NCBI RefSeq assembly: GCF_020360975.1
Contig: NW_025408669.1
Span: 7,626,001-7,690,000, forward strand
Direction of reading: 5' to 3'
Length of the DNA stretch: 64,000 nucleotides
DNA from: Hirsutella rhossiliensis
Taxonomy: Eukaryota; Ascomycota; Sordariomycetes; Hypocreales; Ophiocordycipitaceae
This document shows positions 37,801-50,377 of the stretch, piece by piece (position 1 is the first letter of the stretch; the number at the start of each line of letters is the position of its first letter). Below the pieces are notes generated by a model. It was given only the letters and a program-made list of their open reading frames with translations, was not told the DNA's origin and did not search any database. The position numbers and the translations under genes are program-made.

Positions 37801-39760
37801 GAGCTAGAATACGCCTACCTACCTACGCCTCCTCCTATATAAGAAGAAGATCTAGAAGTAGCTTTTTTAGTTAGTCTTCCCGTCTTAACCTCTAAGGGGG
37901 TAGGAAAGGCACCTTTCTTAAAGGATTATCTAGCTGCCTTTTTATCCCTACTTTAAGAAGCAAAGGAAGGTATAGGGCCCGAAATAAAAGAAGACTAACC
38001 TCTCCCTTATTTCGATTGTTTTTCCGACTTCTACCTAACGCTAATAGAACTCAGTTCCTACGAAGCGTTTATAGTAGGCCGGCTCTTTAAGCTATAGCTA
38101 TTAGCAAGGAAGGTATATAAAAGAGACCTCCTAGACCTACTAGTAAACTAAAAGCAGCTAGAAAAACACCCCTTTAGAGACTAGTTTTTCTAGGCCTAGA
38201 AAGACTACCTAGCCTTATACGAAGAGATAGGGTCTTTTAAAGAGGTCCTTAAGGAAAAGGCAAGAGGAAAACAGGTCCTTAGCTATAAGTAGGTCTTTAT
38301 CTATAAGACTAATAAACACGGCTTCCTTTAGAAGTGCAAAGCCCAGCTAGTTATCTATAGGAATTAATAGGAAAAGGGGGATCTACCAATAGCATTTAAT
38401 AGGTTCCCTTAAAGCCCTAGGCTTTACGAAAGTCCCTTAGGAACTATATATAATATAGAAGGGTAAAATCACGGTCTTCTTCTACGTCGACGATATTATC
38501 TAGGCCTACCTAAAAGAGGAAGAAGCTGCTACTAGGGAGGCTATACGAGGCCTATAATAAAGGTATAAGATAACTAGGCTAGGGGAGCTAAAGTAGTTCC
38601 TAGGGATATAAATCCTTTAGAATAGGTCCTAATAGACTATCTAGCTTACCTAAGACGCCTATATCGATAAGGTCGCTTATAAATTCCTCCTTAATTCCCT
38701 CGATAAGAAGCTTCCCTCTACGCCTATATTAGACGAAGAGCTTTTACCTAATCCGCCCTTTTAAGCTAGGGAGTAAGAGAAACACTAATATTAATAGAAG
38801 GTAGGCTCCCTGCTTTTTTTTAGCTATTTTTACTAGACCGGATATCTCTTTTACGGTCTCCCGGCTAGCTAGGTATAACTAGAATCCTAGCCCTAGGTAT
38901 TAAGAAGTAGTAGATAAAGCTATCCTTTATCTCTATTTAACGAGATTATATAGTCTACGCCTAGGAGGGTAGGGAAGGAAATAAGCTACCGAAATCTTCC
39001 TTTATTTAAGCGATTCGTCCTTTACGGATAATTTATTAGATAGAAAAAGCTTATAGGGGTATATTATATCCCTTTTTAGAGGAACTATTGCTTAGAGAGC
39101 TTCGAAGTAAGCTACCGTTACTATATTAAGCACGGAAGTAGAGCTACTAGCTCTTTTAGAAGCGTTAAAAGAAGCGATTTTCCTTAGCCGGCTACTTATA
39201 TCGTTACGACTATAAATTCCGTCCTTATTAGCTATAAAATGCGATAATACGTAGACTATACGAATTCTTATAGAGGAAAATAGTAAGCTATCGACCCGGC
39301 TATAGTATATCGATATCTACTAGCATTAGTTACGCTAAGAGGTCTAAAGGGGACTTATTTCCATCCGTTAGGTTCTAACAGTATCGATAAAAGCTAACGG
39401 TCTTACGAAGCCCTTACTAAAGTAGAAGCTAGCTGTCTTTTTATAATAAATAGGGCTAGAAGACGTTCGAGAGAAGCTATCCTTAGAGGCCCGCCTTAAG
39501 AATCTACGAGAGGAGCTAATAGCACGTAGGAGGAAGGAGACGTCTATAGCCGAAGAGAAGAATTAGGACTTATCTTAAAGGACGGCCCCTAGCTTAATTA
39601 GGACTTATTCTTCTTAAAGGCCCCCTTTTTAGGGACTTATCCTTAGAGAAGCCCCCCTTTCTTATAGGACTTAATTTCCTCTTTAAAGCCCCTTTTTCTT
39701 AAAGTAGGTCTAAAAGAGCCTAGGGCTAAAACCCGGATTTCTTAAGTAAGGGATAAGTAT
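34840..39760 (+). pseudogene. Cop-3 gag-pol remnant
   Basis: Order on the plus strand: Gag with Ala/Pro linker (about 35575-35740) and zinc-knuckle region (about 35930), protease (about 36240), integrase (36680-37190), acidic linker (37680-37870), RT (38150-38820) and RNase H (39100-39380). The RT box at about 38480-38495 still reads Tyr-Val-Asp-Asp. A 230-bp deletion at 38387/38388, measured against 55130-55359 of Cop-4, removes the N-terminal fingers of RT and shifts the frame. Start ATG is ATA, and many Gln codons are stops. The element could not have been autonomous after the deletion. Confidence 0.78.
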
Positions 39761-39844
39761 AGACTAAGACCTCCTCTATACGCTTACCGGCCTAGGTATT
39801 TAGCTTTACCCTTTCTATAAGGGCAAGCTATAGCTAAGGGGGTA

Positions 39845-40329
39845 TATCGCGAAGCGTGGCCTAATTTTATAGTTCTTAGAGATATCCCTTAGTATAAGGG
39901 ACTAAGGAAGCTAAAAACACCTAGTATAAAAGAAGGAAGAAGGAGCTAAAAAGAGGTATAGAAAGGAGGGTAGGGGTATAAGGGGAAGCAGTAGTAGCGA
40001 TAGCTTCCTATAGAGGTAGTAAAAGATAAGACGGATATGCCGGCAACGGCTAGAAAAGAGGGGAAAAACCGGTAAAAAGCTCGGTAGTCGAAAGGATATT
40101 AGTAGCTTCTTTAAGTAGGATCTTCTTTATTAATCGAGATACTAGACGGGTATAAAGAGGGGCGTTAGATAGAGGAAAGAAGGATAATTAAGGCAATATA
40201 ATAATTACTCCCTTACCGTAATTACTGCTCCTATGAGAATTAAATCTCTCTGCCTTGCCTATCCGACCCCTTACTTTTAATTTTACCTTTATATATTTTT
40301 ATATACTTCTTATATCTCTCTTCGCGAGA
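39845..40329 (+). repeat. Cop-3 3' LTR
   Basis: This 485-bp LTR is preceded by the polypurine tract AAGGGGGTA and followed by the ATATT target copy at 40330-40334. Confidence 0.85.
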
Positions 40330-40649
40330 ATATTATATAGTCTAAGTAGATATATAAGATCTATAAAATATACTTATACTCTTTATAACTAAGTACTATT
40401 CTTAGGTTATCTAAAAATTCTCTTTATAGTTACTATTTTTATTATAAAGCTATAAAAGTATCGACTATAGTAATAGCTATAGCGTAGTCTTCTCTATATA
40501 GTGCTAGTTAATACTAAATTAATATAGCTTATTAGTTTTCTATAAGAATTTAAGGTATTTATTAGGTTTTAATTTTAAGTATTTCTTTAAATTCTTTAAA
40601 GTATAAAGCGTATTCTTTAATTATAGTATTTTCCCTTAGTAGCGAGGGT
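40330..40649 (-). pseudogene. GypA internal fragment between Cop-3 and Cop-4
   Basis: These 320 bp of GypA (Gag-protease linker) match the reverse of 13720-14030 in GypA copy 1. They join 34217 on one side and 59515 on the other once the copia insertions are removed. The right end AGGGT (40645-40649) is the duplicated target of Cop-4. Confidence 0.78.
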
Positions 40650-40721
40650 TCTCGCGAAGAGAGATATGAGAAGTATATATAAAATATATAAAGGTAAAAG
40701 TAGAAGTAAGGGGTCGGATAG
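40650..40721 (-). repeat. Cop-4 3' LTR, left piece
   Basis: The first 72 bp of the LTR, starting TCTCGCGAAGAG and ending in the ATAG target of GypB. The remaining 413 bp are at 53300-53712, giving 485 bp in all against 486 bp in the partner LTR (a 1-bp loss in CTTCGCGACA). Confidence 0.85.
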
Positions 40722-41101
40722 TTTAACGGGTAAGATTATACCCCTATAGATATTAGCCCGTTAAAGGGATAAGACCCCTAGCACCCCCCCCCCTCTAACT
40801 TTCTTCTAAGTATACTTAAAGGCGTTATAAAGACCTCGATTATCTAATTAGGCATTATCCTTAATTATAGTTAATTTAAATTTTTGTTTTTCCCCTTTAA
40901 AGTAGATGCCGCTAGTTGCGCGACTTTAGTAGAAATAAAGAGGCATAGAGTAAAGAAATCTCTAAAGACTCGTATTTATAACCTAAAGCCTATAGAGCTA
41001 TATATAGACTAAGTAATTAGATAATTGCGTAGTTAATTGCTCTGCTAATCCTTTGCTACGTGCTGCGCGTGCTTTAGGTATATGCCCTCGTCCCCGTTAA
41101 A
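40722..41101 (+). repeat. GypB 5' LTR
   Basis: This 380-bp LTR carries a run of ten C near its start (also in the partner LTR) and the G+C-rich block TGCTGCGCGTGC near its end. A third copy begins at 63796. Confidence 0.88.
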
Positions 41102-41103
41102 AC

Positions 41104-41116
41104 TGGTCTCTAGGGC
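41104..41116 (+). other. Possible GypB primer-binding site
   Basis: TGGTCTCTAGGGC starts two bases after the 5' LTR. A TGG at this place is typical of a site pairing with the CCA end of a tRNA. I cannot name the tRNA from the sequence. Confidence 0.4.
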
Positions 41117-41308
41117 GTAAACTCGTTGTTCCGTTCTATTTATACGGCGATAAGTAGCTTTACGAAGCCGAGAACACCTAGAGGACCACGGTATTATTTA
41201 GAAAAAATAAAATCTAGGGATTTAACAATTAAAGCAGCAACCACCTTAATAGCTAGAGTTAGGGACCTAATAAGGCGATAGACTTACCGGGAAATAAATA
41301 ATTAGATA

Positions 41309-44300
41309 ATGCCTTCGCTAGTAGTAAAGGAAAAGTAATAAGCTAATACTAAAAAACCCTAAGCTCCTATTATTGGCCCTACGACCCCTAATACTAGCGA
41401 CTCGGTTAAGAAACTACGATCTTTATATAATGCTTTAAAAGATATAAATAACGATAATAGCGTAATCTAGACCGTTCTAGAACCCTACTAAGACCTCTTA
41501 CTTATATACGCACTAATAATGCTAATATAGGTACTAACGAGGGACACCCTAATAACCTTAACCTTAGCTCTCCTCTACGCGGTAGCTTATAGAGAACGTC
41601 TACCTCCCGCTAATAGATAAGAAAGCAAGCAATAAGATAGTTATAATAAGATATCCTCTAACTCCGAAAACTCTAACTCTAAATTTCGTAACCTCGCAAT
41701 CTACGGGCATACTATGTCTAGAAACACTAGCCGTTAAGAAGGATTATCTAATCCTACTACTAGCGATATAAAGAAAATTAAGGTAGATATTAATAAGATT
41801 GCTAATAAACTTAGGGATATACTTACTAGAAGCTAAGATAACCTCGTAGGAAGACTCCGCTAACTACGACTCCTACCTATCGGAAAATTTAATAGTAAAA
41901 ACGTAACTAAATTCCTTAAGAAGTTCGAACGGGAGATACGCGTTAACCGTATCTACGACGAGGATAAAATAGACTAGCTCGAAGTCTATATCTCCTCTAT
42001 ATAAGCCCCTACAATTAAAATTCTTATAGACGGACTTACTTAGGAAGAAGTAAAGAAGAGACTCCTTTAATACTACTACGTATATAATATTAAATAACTA
42101 GAAACTGCTAACGACCGCTTAGACTATTATAATACTAAAAAGCCTAAGACTATTACGGAAGTTATAGAATAGCTTAGTCTCTACTTATACCTATAGCGTA
42201 AGGTATAACCCGATAGCTAGGAAGAATCTATAGTCTAGTTATACTTTATCTACCGTATAATGCTAAAGGAGCTTATTATTAACGTTATAGAGAGAAATAG
42301 GAAGATATCTAAAGTTATCTCGAAACTCCTATATAAAAGCCTTATCTATATAATTAATAATTATTTAGCACCTCGCTAGGACGTTAAGCGACGAGATATA
42401 GCATCTAAAGTCTATAATTAGAAGCTTAAGAACCTAAAGAAAGACCAGCTCTTCGGGGAAATTAACGAAGTAATAGAGGAAGCCGAATCTAACGAGGGCG
42501 AAGAAAAACTTCCCGAAGAGCTAAAAAAAATAGATAAGAAACCTAGATAGCCCGTAAAGGAGATCTTAGACCTAATAAAAGCCTTTAAAGATATAAAGAT
42601 TAACCTTACTCGCTAGTAAGAGTAGATGTTTAACTAGCTTAATAGGGAATAGAGACGTATTAATAGTAGAGGCTACTCTTTAAGTCGTAGACGAGGAGGT
42701 AGCGTAAATACTATCGGATTTTACTACCTATCTAATTAATATACGTAGCTTTAGGTTAATGCTTTTAACCGGCCTAGGAGATGCTTTTATTGCGGTAAAG
42801 AAGGATACTACCCCGATAAGTGCGAGGTATACTCTTAGGACTACGAGATCGGATTTATAATATACGAAGTAGTAAACGGGACTCTTTACCTTAGAAGAAA
42901 AGATAACGGAAGCGTAATTCCCCCGGTGCTTACTAATAGGTTTTCTTAAATAGGTATATATATTCGAAGGCTTATCGTATACTAGGTAGATACGTAGCTA
43001 GACTCCTTTATATTACTACTTATAAAATAGGTTAAAGCTACGGTTATACTATCTTACCCGAATTAGGCTATTAGTAAAAGAGAATCCGGTTTCCTAGACT
43101 AGTTCTAGAGATACGAAAGCCCGTATAAGTAGAAGCTAAGGAATCTAGAAGTAAGCGATATAAGAAAAGAAGTAGGAAGGATATTAGTTATTATAATCAC
43201 GGATAATATATAATAAAGCGATATATATAATTAGATAATCTATACGACTACGATAGGGATTAATGCCTACGAGGGGAAAAGATAAAGAGTTAAAGAGGAC
43301 GTAGAGGAAATCGAGATAACGAGAATAGTAAAAACTAGCCTAAAGATTATCCCTATATACTATAGATATAGAGTAGATCTAGATAAGAAGTTCGATAGAC
43401 TTATAGATAAAATCGTCGGAGAAATTATATATAAAAGAATCCCGATCCCTTTAAATTACCTAATCGACTTTATTCCTTAACTAGGCAAGAGACTTAGTAC
43501 GAGATACGTAGATATAGCCTAAGGTATAGAAAATACTAAATTCTAGACCCTAGAGAAAGTAGAGAGTAATATAAGACCCTATAGAGCTATAATAACGGTT
43601 ATAAAAGCAGCCGAAAATAATATAGAGAGTAGTTTACTCCTCCTTAAATATCTATAAGGAAAACTCGCGGTAGCTTTAATATAAGTCGAAGAATAGGACG
43701 AAGAATGCTAGGTCGAACCGATTAAGCTTACTTACCTTACTTATAAAGAATCGGATTATAAGTACCTCGAAGTCTAATAAGCACTAAAGGAAGTTAGGTT
43801 TATAACTAATACGATTAGCGTAACGTAACTAGCCTAAGGACTATCTAATTAATAAACTCTAGAGGTAATAAGACTAGAGAAAGACGAATTTATTATATAG
43901 GAAGTAGCACTCTCGATAAGATACTAGGAGATAACTCTAGAGGACCTTATAGCGATTCCTATAATACGTATAAACACGGTCCTTATACCTTTCCGCTCGC
44001 TTAAGTATATATAAGACCTACCCCGTATTTAAGTATAGCTCGGTAGCTAGAAAGCTAAAGTTCTAAGCGCCTTAATCGATACCGGGTCTAAAGGAAACCT
44101 TATTACTAAAAGATACGTAAACGTATATAGGCTTAAAATCCTGCCGATAAGAGCATTAATAACGGCGTATACTAGGTCCCCTATAGATATAGTTAGGGAG
44201 GTAGAGACTAATCTCTATCTAGGAACGGCCTAGATACTAATCTATCTTTATATTGCGCTAGACAGAGTCTTAGTCCCCTTTATCCTAGGCATGCTATTTA

Positions 44301-47300
44301 TTAGAGCCGCGCGTATATTATTTAATTATTCCTTAAGGAACGGGGATATATAGGTTAAATATTAGATCGGCACTATCTAGGTAGTTACGCTAGCGGTAGG
44401 AGCTATTAGATAGGAGCTTCCGGACGAGGTCGATATAGTAAAATCCTTTTAGGCTACGACCTTAATAGTTAATAAAGACGTATACGAAAGACTAAAGCTT
44501 AAGGAGGCTATATAGGAAATAGCTACCTAGCTCCTAAGAAATTTTTTTTAGGCTTTAGTAATAGAAGTCGAAGAAGATAACCTAGGAGCTACCTAATAAT
44601 TATAGAGAGAAACCCTTACGGATACCTAAACGGCCGAGATTCTCTTACTAGGAGGTAAGATCCTTAGTTATAAAGGGGGTGCTAACTAAGTCCCTAACCT
44701 AGCCTACGCTAGCGTAAACGAGCCCTTAATAGTACTAGTACGATAGCAATTAATTATAGACGAAGGAGATAAGGCGATTCTAGCTATCGGATCTAAGATA
44801 GTAAAAGAGATTATTAAAGTTATAGTTATAGAGGCTATAAGAGAATTTAAGAAAAACATTATTAAAGCTAGAAAGAAGTTCCGAAAGATCTAGAAAGTTA
44901 AAGTTAAAATAGGGAGGAAACGACCTATTAGATTATATAATCTAAGAGTTAATACTCTCTTTAAAAGAAAAGTAAATAAGATTAACCCTATTAACGATGC
45001 TCTATTAGACGGCTCGACGCCGGAAGGGGACCCTAACTAAAAGAAGACTAAATAGAATACCGTTAAAGATAAGATATAGCCTAGACCCTACCCGGAACAC
45101 TTAATAGGAAAATTCTTAAGTATACGGAAAGGAAAGCGGCTAACGTAAGAAAGACTTAAAGCAATCTACGAATAATTTAAGGGCTTTCTTATAGAGGCAG
45201 AAATCCGGATCTTCGATAGTATTTTATTTAATAGGGAAGTAGCGTTATCCTAGGACTTTATAAAAAGAGGTAAAGTCGACCTAGCTATAGCCCTACTATA
45301 GGTTATTAAGATAATAGAACATAAGGCATAGTAAGTAGCCTTAATCCCGATCCTAAAAGCGATAGAGTAGAAAGTTATCGATATCCTTAAAATTAGACTA
45401 GAAATAGGAGTCCTTAAAGAAGGGCACGGGCCCTATAGGAACCCCTTTTTCCTAGTAGTAAAGAAAGACGGAGGACTACGCTTAATTAATTCCGCTACGC
45501 GTGTAAATGCCGTTATAATAAGAGATGCGAACCTACCGCCGAATATAGACGAGTTTAGCGACTACTTCTCGATATATAAGATCCTTTCCCTCCTAGACCT
45601 TTTTTTAAGCTATAATTAGATCCCTCTTAATATTAGAAGCCGTAACTTAACGATATTCGCGATACCTATTAGCCTCTTACGTATATATACTCCTTAAGGG
45701 CTACGAACTTAGTCGGCTAATTTATAAGGATAATATAAAGAATCCTATAAGACCTTATACCGAATATCTATAGGAATTTCCTCGATAATATAGGTATTAA
45801 GGGGCCCGATATAACGTATAATAATAAAGAGGTGGCGCTAGGAGTAAGGAGATTTATCTTCGAATACCTTATTAACCTCGATAAAGTCCTAGTTAACGTC
45901 GAACTCTTTAGTTATACGATTATAGGGGCTAAATCGAAATTCTACTAGTAAGCGACCGAAGTTATCGGTTATATCTATAGAATAAATAGAAGGTGCCCCG
46001 TAGAAGCTAAAGTTATTAAAATTAAGGAATAGATAAGATGCTTTAATATAACGTATATTAGAGCTTTCCTTAGTATCGTAGGATACTATCGAATCTAGAT
46101 TAGATGGTTCGCTGTCTTAGTAAAACCCCTTATAGACCTACTAAAGAAAGAAGTCTATTAGGAATAGGGAGACGAATAAGTAAAAGCGATAGCTGCCCTT
46201 AAGGAAGCTATTACTAATCTAGTCTTTCTAGTATCCCTTAACGTCGGCCTAGGAAGAGGAGATATTATTCTAATATATAATACTAGTCTGCTCGGCTAGG
46301 GGGCAGTCTTAATATAAATCGTCGACGGAAAGAGGCGCCCTATAAGGTTCGAAAGTAGAACGTAGTTACTAGTAGAAACTAAATACGATACGATAAAGAG
46401 GGAGTATAGGGCTATATTAAGTGCGCTTAGGAGACTAAGAATGCACCTATACGGCGTATATTTTATCCTAGAAACTAATATATAGGTCCTAGTTAATTAA
46501 CTAAAAGGTGCCCTTAAAGACGTCCTTAGAGCTATAGTAACTCGTTAGATAAGCTATATTTTCCTCTTTAACTTTACTATACGATACGTCGAAGGCAAGA
46601 AGAATAGCGTAGCCGACGGACTCTTAAGAAAGCCTAAAGGACCTTCTAACGTATTAGATAGGGAAATAGAAGGCGATATTAAAGAATTTATAGACTTCTA
46701 CTTAAACGTAGTATAAGGGACTAAGCTATAAAGGGACTACTTAAAGGAATCGAGGATAATTACGAACTTCCTTTAAACGTTAAAACGGCCGGAGGGCCTT
46801 TCTAAATAAGACTATAGGAAGCTACGTTTAAAGAGTCTAAGTTTCTACGTTAAAGATTAGAAGCTTTAGCGACTCCCTAGGAAGGAAGAAAGGGGACCTA
46901 TACTAGTCGTAGACGACCTAAAAGAACGGAAAAGGATTATCGTAAAGTACCACGCGTAAATAGGGCATAAAGGACGATAAGTTATATATACGTTCGTAAA
47001 AGATAGGTATTAGTAGGCTAGCCTTTAAAACGATATTTACGGCGTAATCTCTTCCTATAAAGAATACTAATACTTTACGACTAAGAGACCCCGGGAAGTT
47101 ATAACCGCGACCGCGCCTAGCTACCCTATAAGTAAGATTTACTTCGATAGCTAGTATATACTATCTAATTATAGGTATTCGTACCTTATAGAAGCACGAG
47201 ACGACCTTACTAGATAGGTAGAAGTAACCTTAGTTAAAGAAATCACCGTAGGAGCTATAACTAAATTTATACTTTCTATTATTTATAGGTATAGCGTAAT

Positions 47301-48732
47301 ACTATATGCTATAATCGATAGAGGGCCCGAAATAAAGAAAGACTTTAAGTATATCCTAGAGGATATAGGCGTTAAAGTTATCTAAACTTTAGTATATAAT
47401 CTAAAGGCGAACGCGGTAGTAGAATAAGGGCACTAGAGGTTAATAATAGCGCTTATAAAAATAGCGGAGAAAAAGGATAAGTAGATTAGATACCTTAACT
47501 AAGCAATCCTTATAGACCGAATAGTAGTTAGAGAGTCTTACGGAATATTAGCTTTCTACCTACTATATAGATAGGAACTAGTACTACCTCTTAAGGTAGA
47601 ATACCTAACTTAGCGACTAATCGACTAGGACGAAGTAAAGATAAAAGAAGAATTGTTTAAAGCATAAGTATAAGTTTTAGAAAGGAAAGAGAAAGATATA
47701 GAAGAAGCTAAGAAAAGAGTAATAAGATATCGGAATCGATTAGTAGAGAGGACGGATAAAGCTAATAAGCATACGATAAGGAAAGAAAGCCTATAACTTA
47801 GAGACCTCGTCTTACTATTTAACGTAAGATAATTAAATAATCTAAGGAGGTAAGCTAAGTATTAGATAAGGTAGAACGGTCCCTTTTAAGTAGTATCGCG
47901 CTCGGAGTAGTCTAGGGTATATAGGATTAAGACTTTAGATAGAATCGTGCTCGATAAGATAATCCTAGGAGAGTATTTAAAGAAGTTTAAAAAGGATAAG
48001 GAAGGTTAGTAGTGCTTTACTAGGGACGACTAGTTACTCTAGGATAAGATTACTCTCGATAAAAGGAGGAAGGAAGAAATAATAAATAAAGTAGATAATT
48101 TACTACTCCTACTAAGTAGAGAAGCCTTAGATTAGATAGTGCTGCGGTCGTAACGACTCCCTAACGAACCTTAGAAGGATTAAAGCTAGGAAGAGGAAGA
48201 AGAGCGACTATAGATACCTAAGAAAGGCCTAAGGCATACGATCGAGGTTTAGCTGCCGTAACTTAGTAAAGCAAAAAAGGATCTCTATGCTAGAGCCCTA
48301 AAGACGCTAATCTAACGAGAAAAGGAGGAGGCAAAAAGGAGCTAGGGAGGAAAAGGCGGCAAAGATAAAAATCTATAACTATCGTAAGAAGCACGCTAGA
48401 ACCTAACTAGTAACTAGGACACCGTCTAACTATCTAATCGAAGGACGACTATAATAGCCGAGATATTTATAAGTGCCCTACCTACTACCTTATCGTTTTA
48501 AATTTTCTACCTAAGGCTCCCTAAGTAGATAAAGATAATACTTCCTACCCTTCCCTAATAATAGCCTACCCTCTACTACCTTAAAGAAGGCGAATAGAGA
48601 TATAATTAAATAATAGAATAAGAAAACGAATATTCTTACTACCTACCTCCCTTAAGAATAAGAGTTTTTACTTCGTAGATAGGGATATCTATTCTTTATT
48701 ATAGAGGGGGAGACCTACCGTAGCGAAAATAA
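41309..48732 (+). pseudogene. GypB gag-pol polyprotein, RIP stops and one frameshift
   Basis: The ATG at 41309 opens a frame of about 2,475 codons. Gag runs to about 43000 with a zinc knuckle at 42782-42823 (CFYCGKEGYYPDKC: His turned to Tyr). An aspartic protease has Asp-Thr-Gly at 44078-44086 (ALIDTGSKGNLI). RT (about 45330-46000) has GPYRNPFFLVVKKDGG and ANLPPNIDEFS, with the catalytic box Phe-Leu-Asp-Asn at 45778-45789, so the second Asp is lost. RNase H (46250-46620) has YDTIKREYRA and ADGLL. Integrase (46930-47460) has HAQIGHKG with the Cys pair turned to Tyr, Asp in IYFDS, Asp in IDRGPE and Glu in VVEQGH. A 1-bp loss near 45700 (after the residues TPQG) moves the frame. Stops are almost all TAG/TAA. 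The frame ends at TAA 48730-48732. Confidence 0.82.
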
Positions 48733-48755
48733 ACGCGCCTATAAGATAAATTTTA

Positions 48756-50072
48756 ATGTATTTTTAACTTACCGAATTAAACGCGTATTACCTTAAGAGA
48801 AAAACTTTTACCGCTAAAGATAGCGACTAAACGAGGCTACCTACTCCCGGTAAACTTACTATAGACTACTATAAAGCGAACTTAAAGACTATCTAATTAT
48901 TACTCGAGAGAGAGCTCGTTAAACCTATATAATCTCTTTCTAGGTAAGATAGGCGTAAGGTTAATTTCCTCCCCTTCCTCTAAATCCTTAGTAGGACTAA
49001 AGGGATTAGGGATATTGCAAAGAAGACGAGGGGCGGTCTCGTTATTAATATACTTATCGTAAAATTTATTAGTCTTAAGGTCGGTATAGAAATTATAACT
49101 ATATATACGGTTAGCGAATCTATTAGGGTCGTAAGTAGCCCTACGGTATCTAAGGAAGTGCCGCTATTTATAAACGGGCGCCTTAGTCGAATCCTAGACG
49201 TAGTTAGCGTAAGAACCGCCGGTAGTGCCTAGAAGAGAGATATACTTATAAAAAGGAAATATAACGTACTTATAAGCGGAAGTTATAGTTATCTAATAAG
49301 TTCGAATATACCCTTAATAAAGGCGAGGATTACGAGTTCCGTATAAAGTAATTAGGACTACTTAAGAGTATTCTTGCCGCCCTAAACTAAGCTAAGAAAA
49401 GAAATATCCGCGCGGATAAGCGATTTCTATAGGGATATAGGTTACTAGCCGACGTCTATAATAAAGGGTATAGAAGACGATTTAATTATGCCGACCTAGC
49501 GTGCTCTCGAGAAAGTAAGAGAGAGGGGAGCGACCGCGCGCTTTAACCCTAATAATATTAGGAGCTTTTAACGGAACCTATAACTAAAAGGCGATTTCTA
49601 CGTAAATTAGAAACCTTTAGTAACCGATATTATTTCTACTATAGACCTAGGTCTCGAAGTAACTATAGATCTATAGAAGAAGACGGTTAGAATGAGCTAA
49701 GCGAGATTAGATAAGTTAGATAGTCGTTACTCGAAAGTACTCTATACGAAAAGGAAAGACCTTAGTGCGATAATTCTAAGTAAGAAGAGTAGTAGTAACG
49801 AGGGAAGGTTATAGAAGAGCAGTTAAAAAGAGGTTAACGATATCTAGCAGCTCTTTAGTTTTAAGTTTAGCGGTCTTACGAGATATAATAAGGAAGAAGA
49901 GGCAATCGTAAAAGGAGAAGATAAAAGGTAGCGGTCTAGAGAAATAAAGAAGATAGAGGAGAGAAGAGGGAGAAGAGGAATAGAGAGAGTAAAGAGGAAA
50001 AGAAAAGGGCGGGGATTAGATAGCTCCCTAATCGATAACCGGTAGAAGAAGCTATTTAGGCGTAACCGCTAA
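48756..50072 (+). pseudogene. GypB ORF2, unrecognised protein
   Basis: The ATG at 48756-48758 lies 23 bases after the gag-pol stop and opens a frame of 438 codons to TAA at 50070-50072. From 48843 to 49200 this frame has only four TAG/TAA against about twenty in one of the other plus frames, and clear runs of ordinary protein sequence follow, so I take it as coding with RIP stops. The N-terminus (MYFxLTELNAYYLKR) is followed by a mixed hydrophilic domain; the last 120 residues or so are strongly charged with many Arg, Lys and Glu and could form a basic coiled coil. There is no Cys-rich, signal-peptide or membrane feature. I do not recognise the family. The last stop could itself be a RIPped Gln codon, in which case the end would lie further right. 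Confidence 0.5.
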
Positions 50073-50158
50073 ATACGCCCGAGACTTTACCGCTATAGAG
50101 GCCGGCTAAAGCAACTAATAACCGCGCGCTCTAACGACTATTTATTCCTCTCGCTATA

Positions 50159-50212
50159 CCCTCCTTCTTCCTTCCTTCTTCTTCCTTCTATACGTATATA
50201 TATATATATATA
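50159..50212 (+). promoter_or_regulatory. Pyrimidine tract and (TA)9 repeat between ORF2 and ORF3
   Basis: A nearly pure C/T tract (50159-50189) is followed by nine TA repeats (50195-50212). A second C/T-rich stretch (50337-50372) lies directly in front of ORF3. Pyrimidine tracts are common in promoters of filamentous fungi, so this could be an internal promoter for ORF3. That role is inference; the tracts themselves are plain to see. Confidence 0.3.
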
Positions 50213-50377
50213 CTCCGCACGCTTCCCTACTTATAACGATCCCCTCTACTAATATAACTCCTATATATATATATAATACCCTCTTAGCCTCTTAGCGTTA
50301 TAACTTAAAACTACTTACCCTAACTATCTAATCTTAGCTTCTCCCTCTCTTTCGCTTACTCTACCCTTTCCTAAGAT

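Larger units (their letters stand above)
34218..40329 (+). mobile_element. Cop-3: CopA element with an RT deletion
   Basis: LTRs of 485 bp lie at 34218-34702 and 39845-40329, target duplication ATATT at 34213-34217 and 40330-40334 in GypA. The start codes TATTGCGAAGCG and TATCGCGAAGCG are RIPped TGTCGCGAAGCG. It is 6112 bp, about 230 bp shorter than Cop-2 without pogo, because of one deletion in RT at 38387/38388. RIP load is heavier than in Cop-2. Confidence 0.88.

Noticed and set aside
40783..40795. Run of ten C as a telomere-like or structural signal
   Set aside because: It is part of the GypB LTR and occurs at the same place in the partner LTR.
48722..49545. A second possible frame for GypB ORF2 (frame of 49298-49545 with NKGEDYEF)
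   Set aside because: It can be read only by calling about twenty TAG/TAA as Gln in 120 codons, while the frame starting at ATG 48756 has four. In RIPped DNA any TAG/TAA can be called Gln, so stop density was used to decide.
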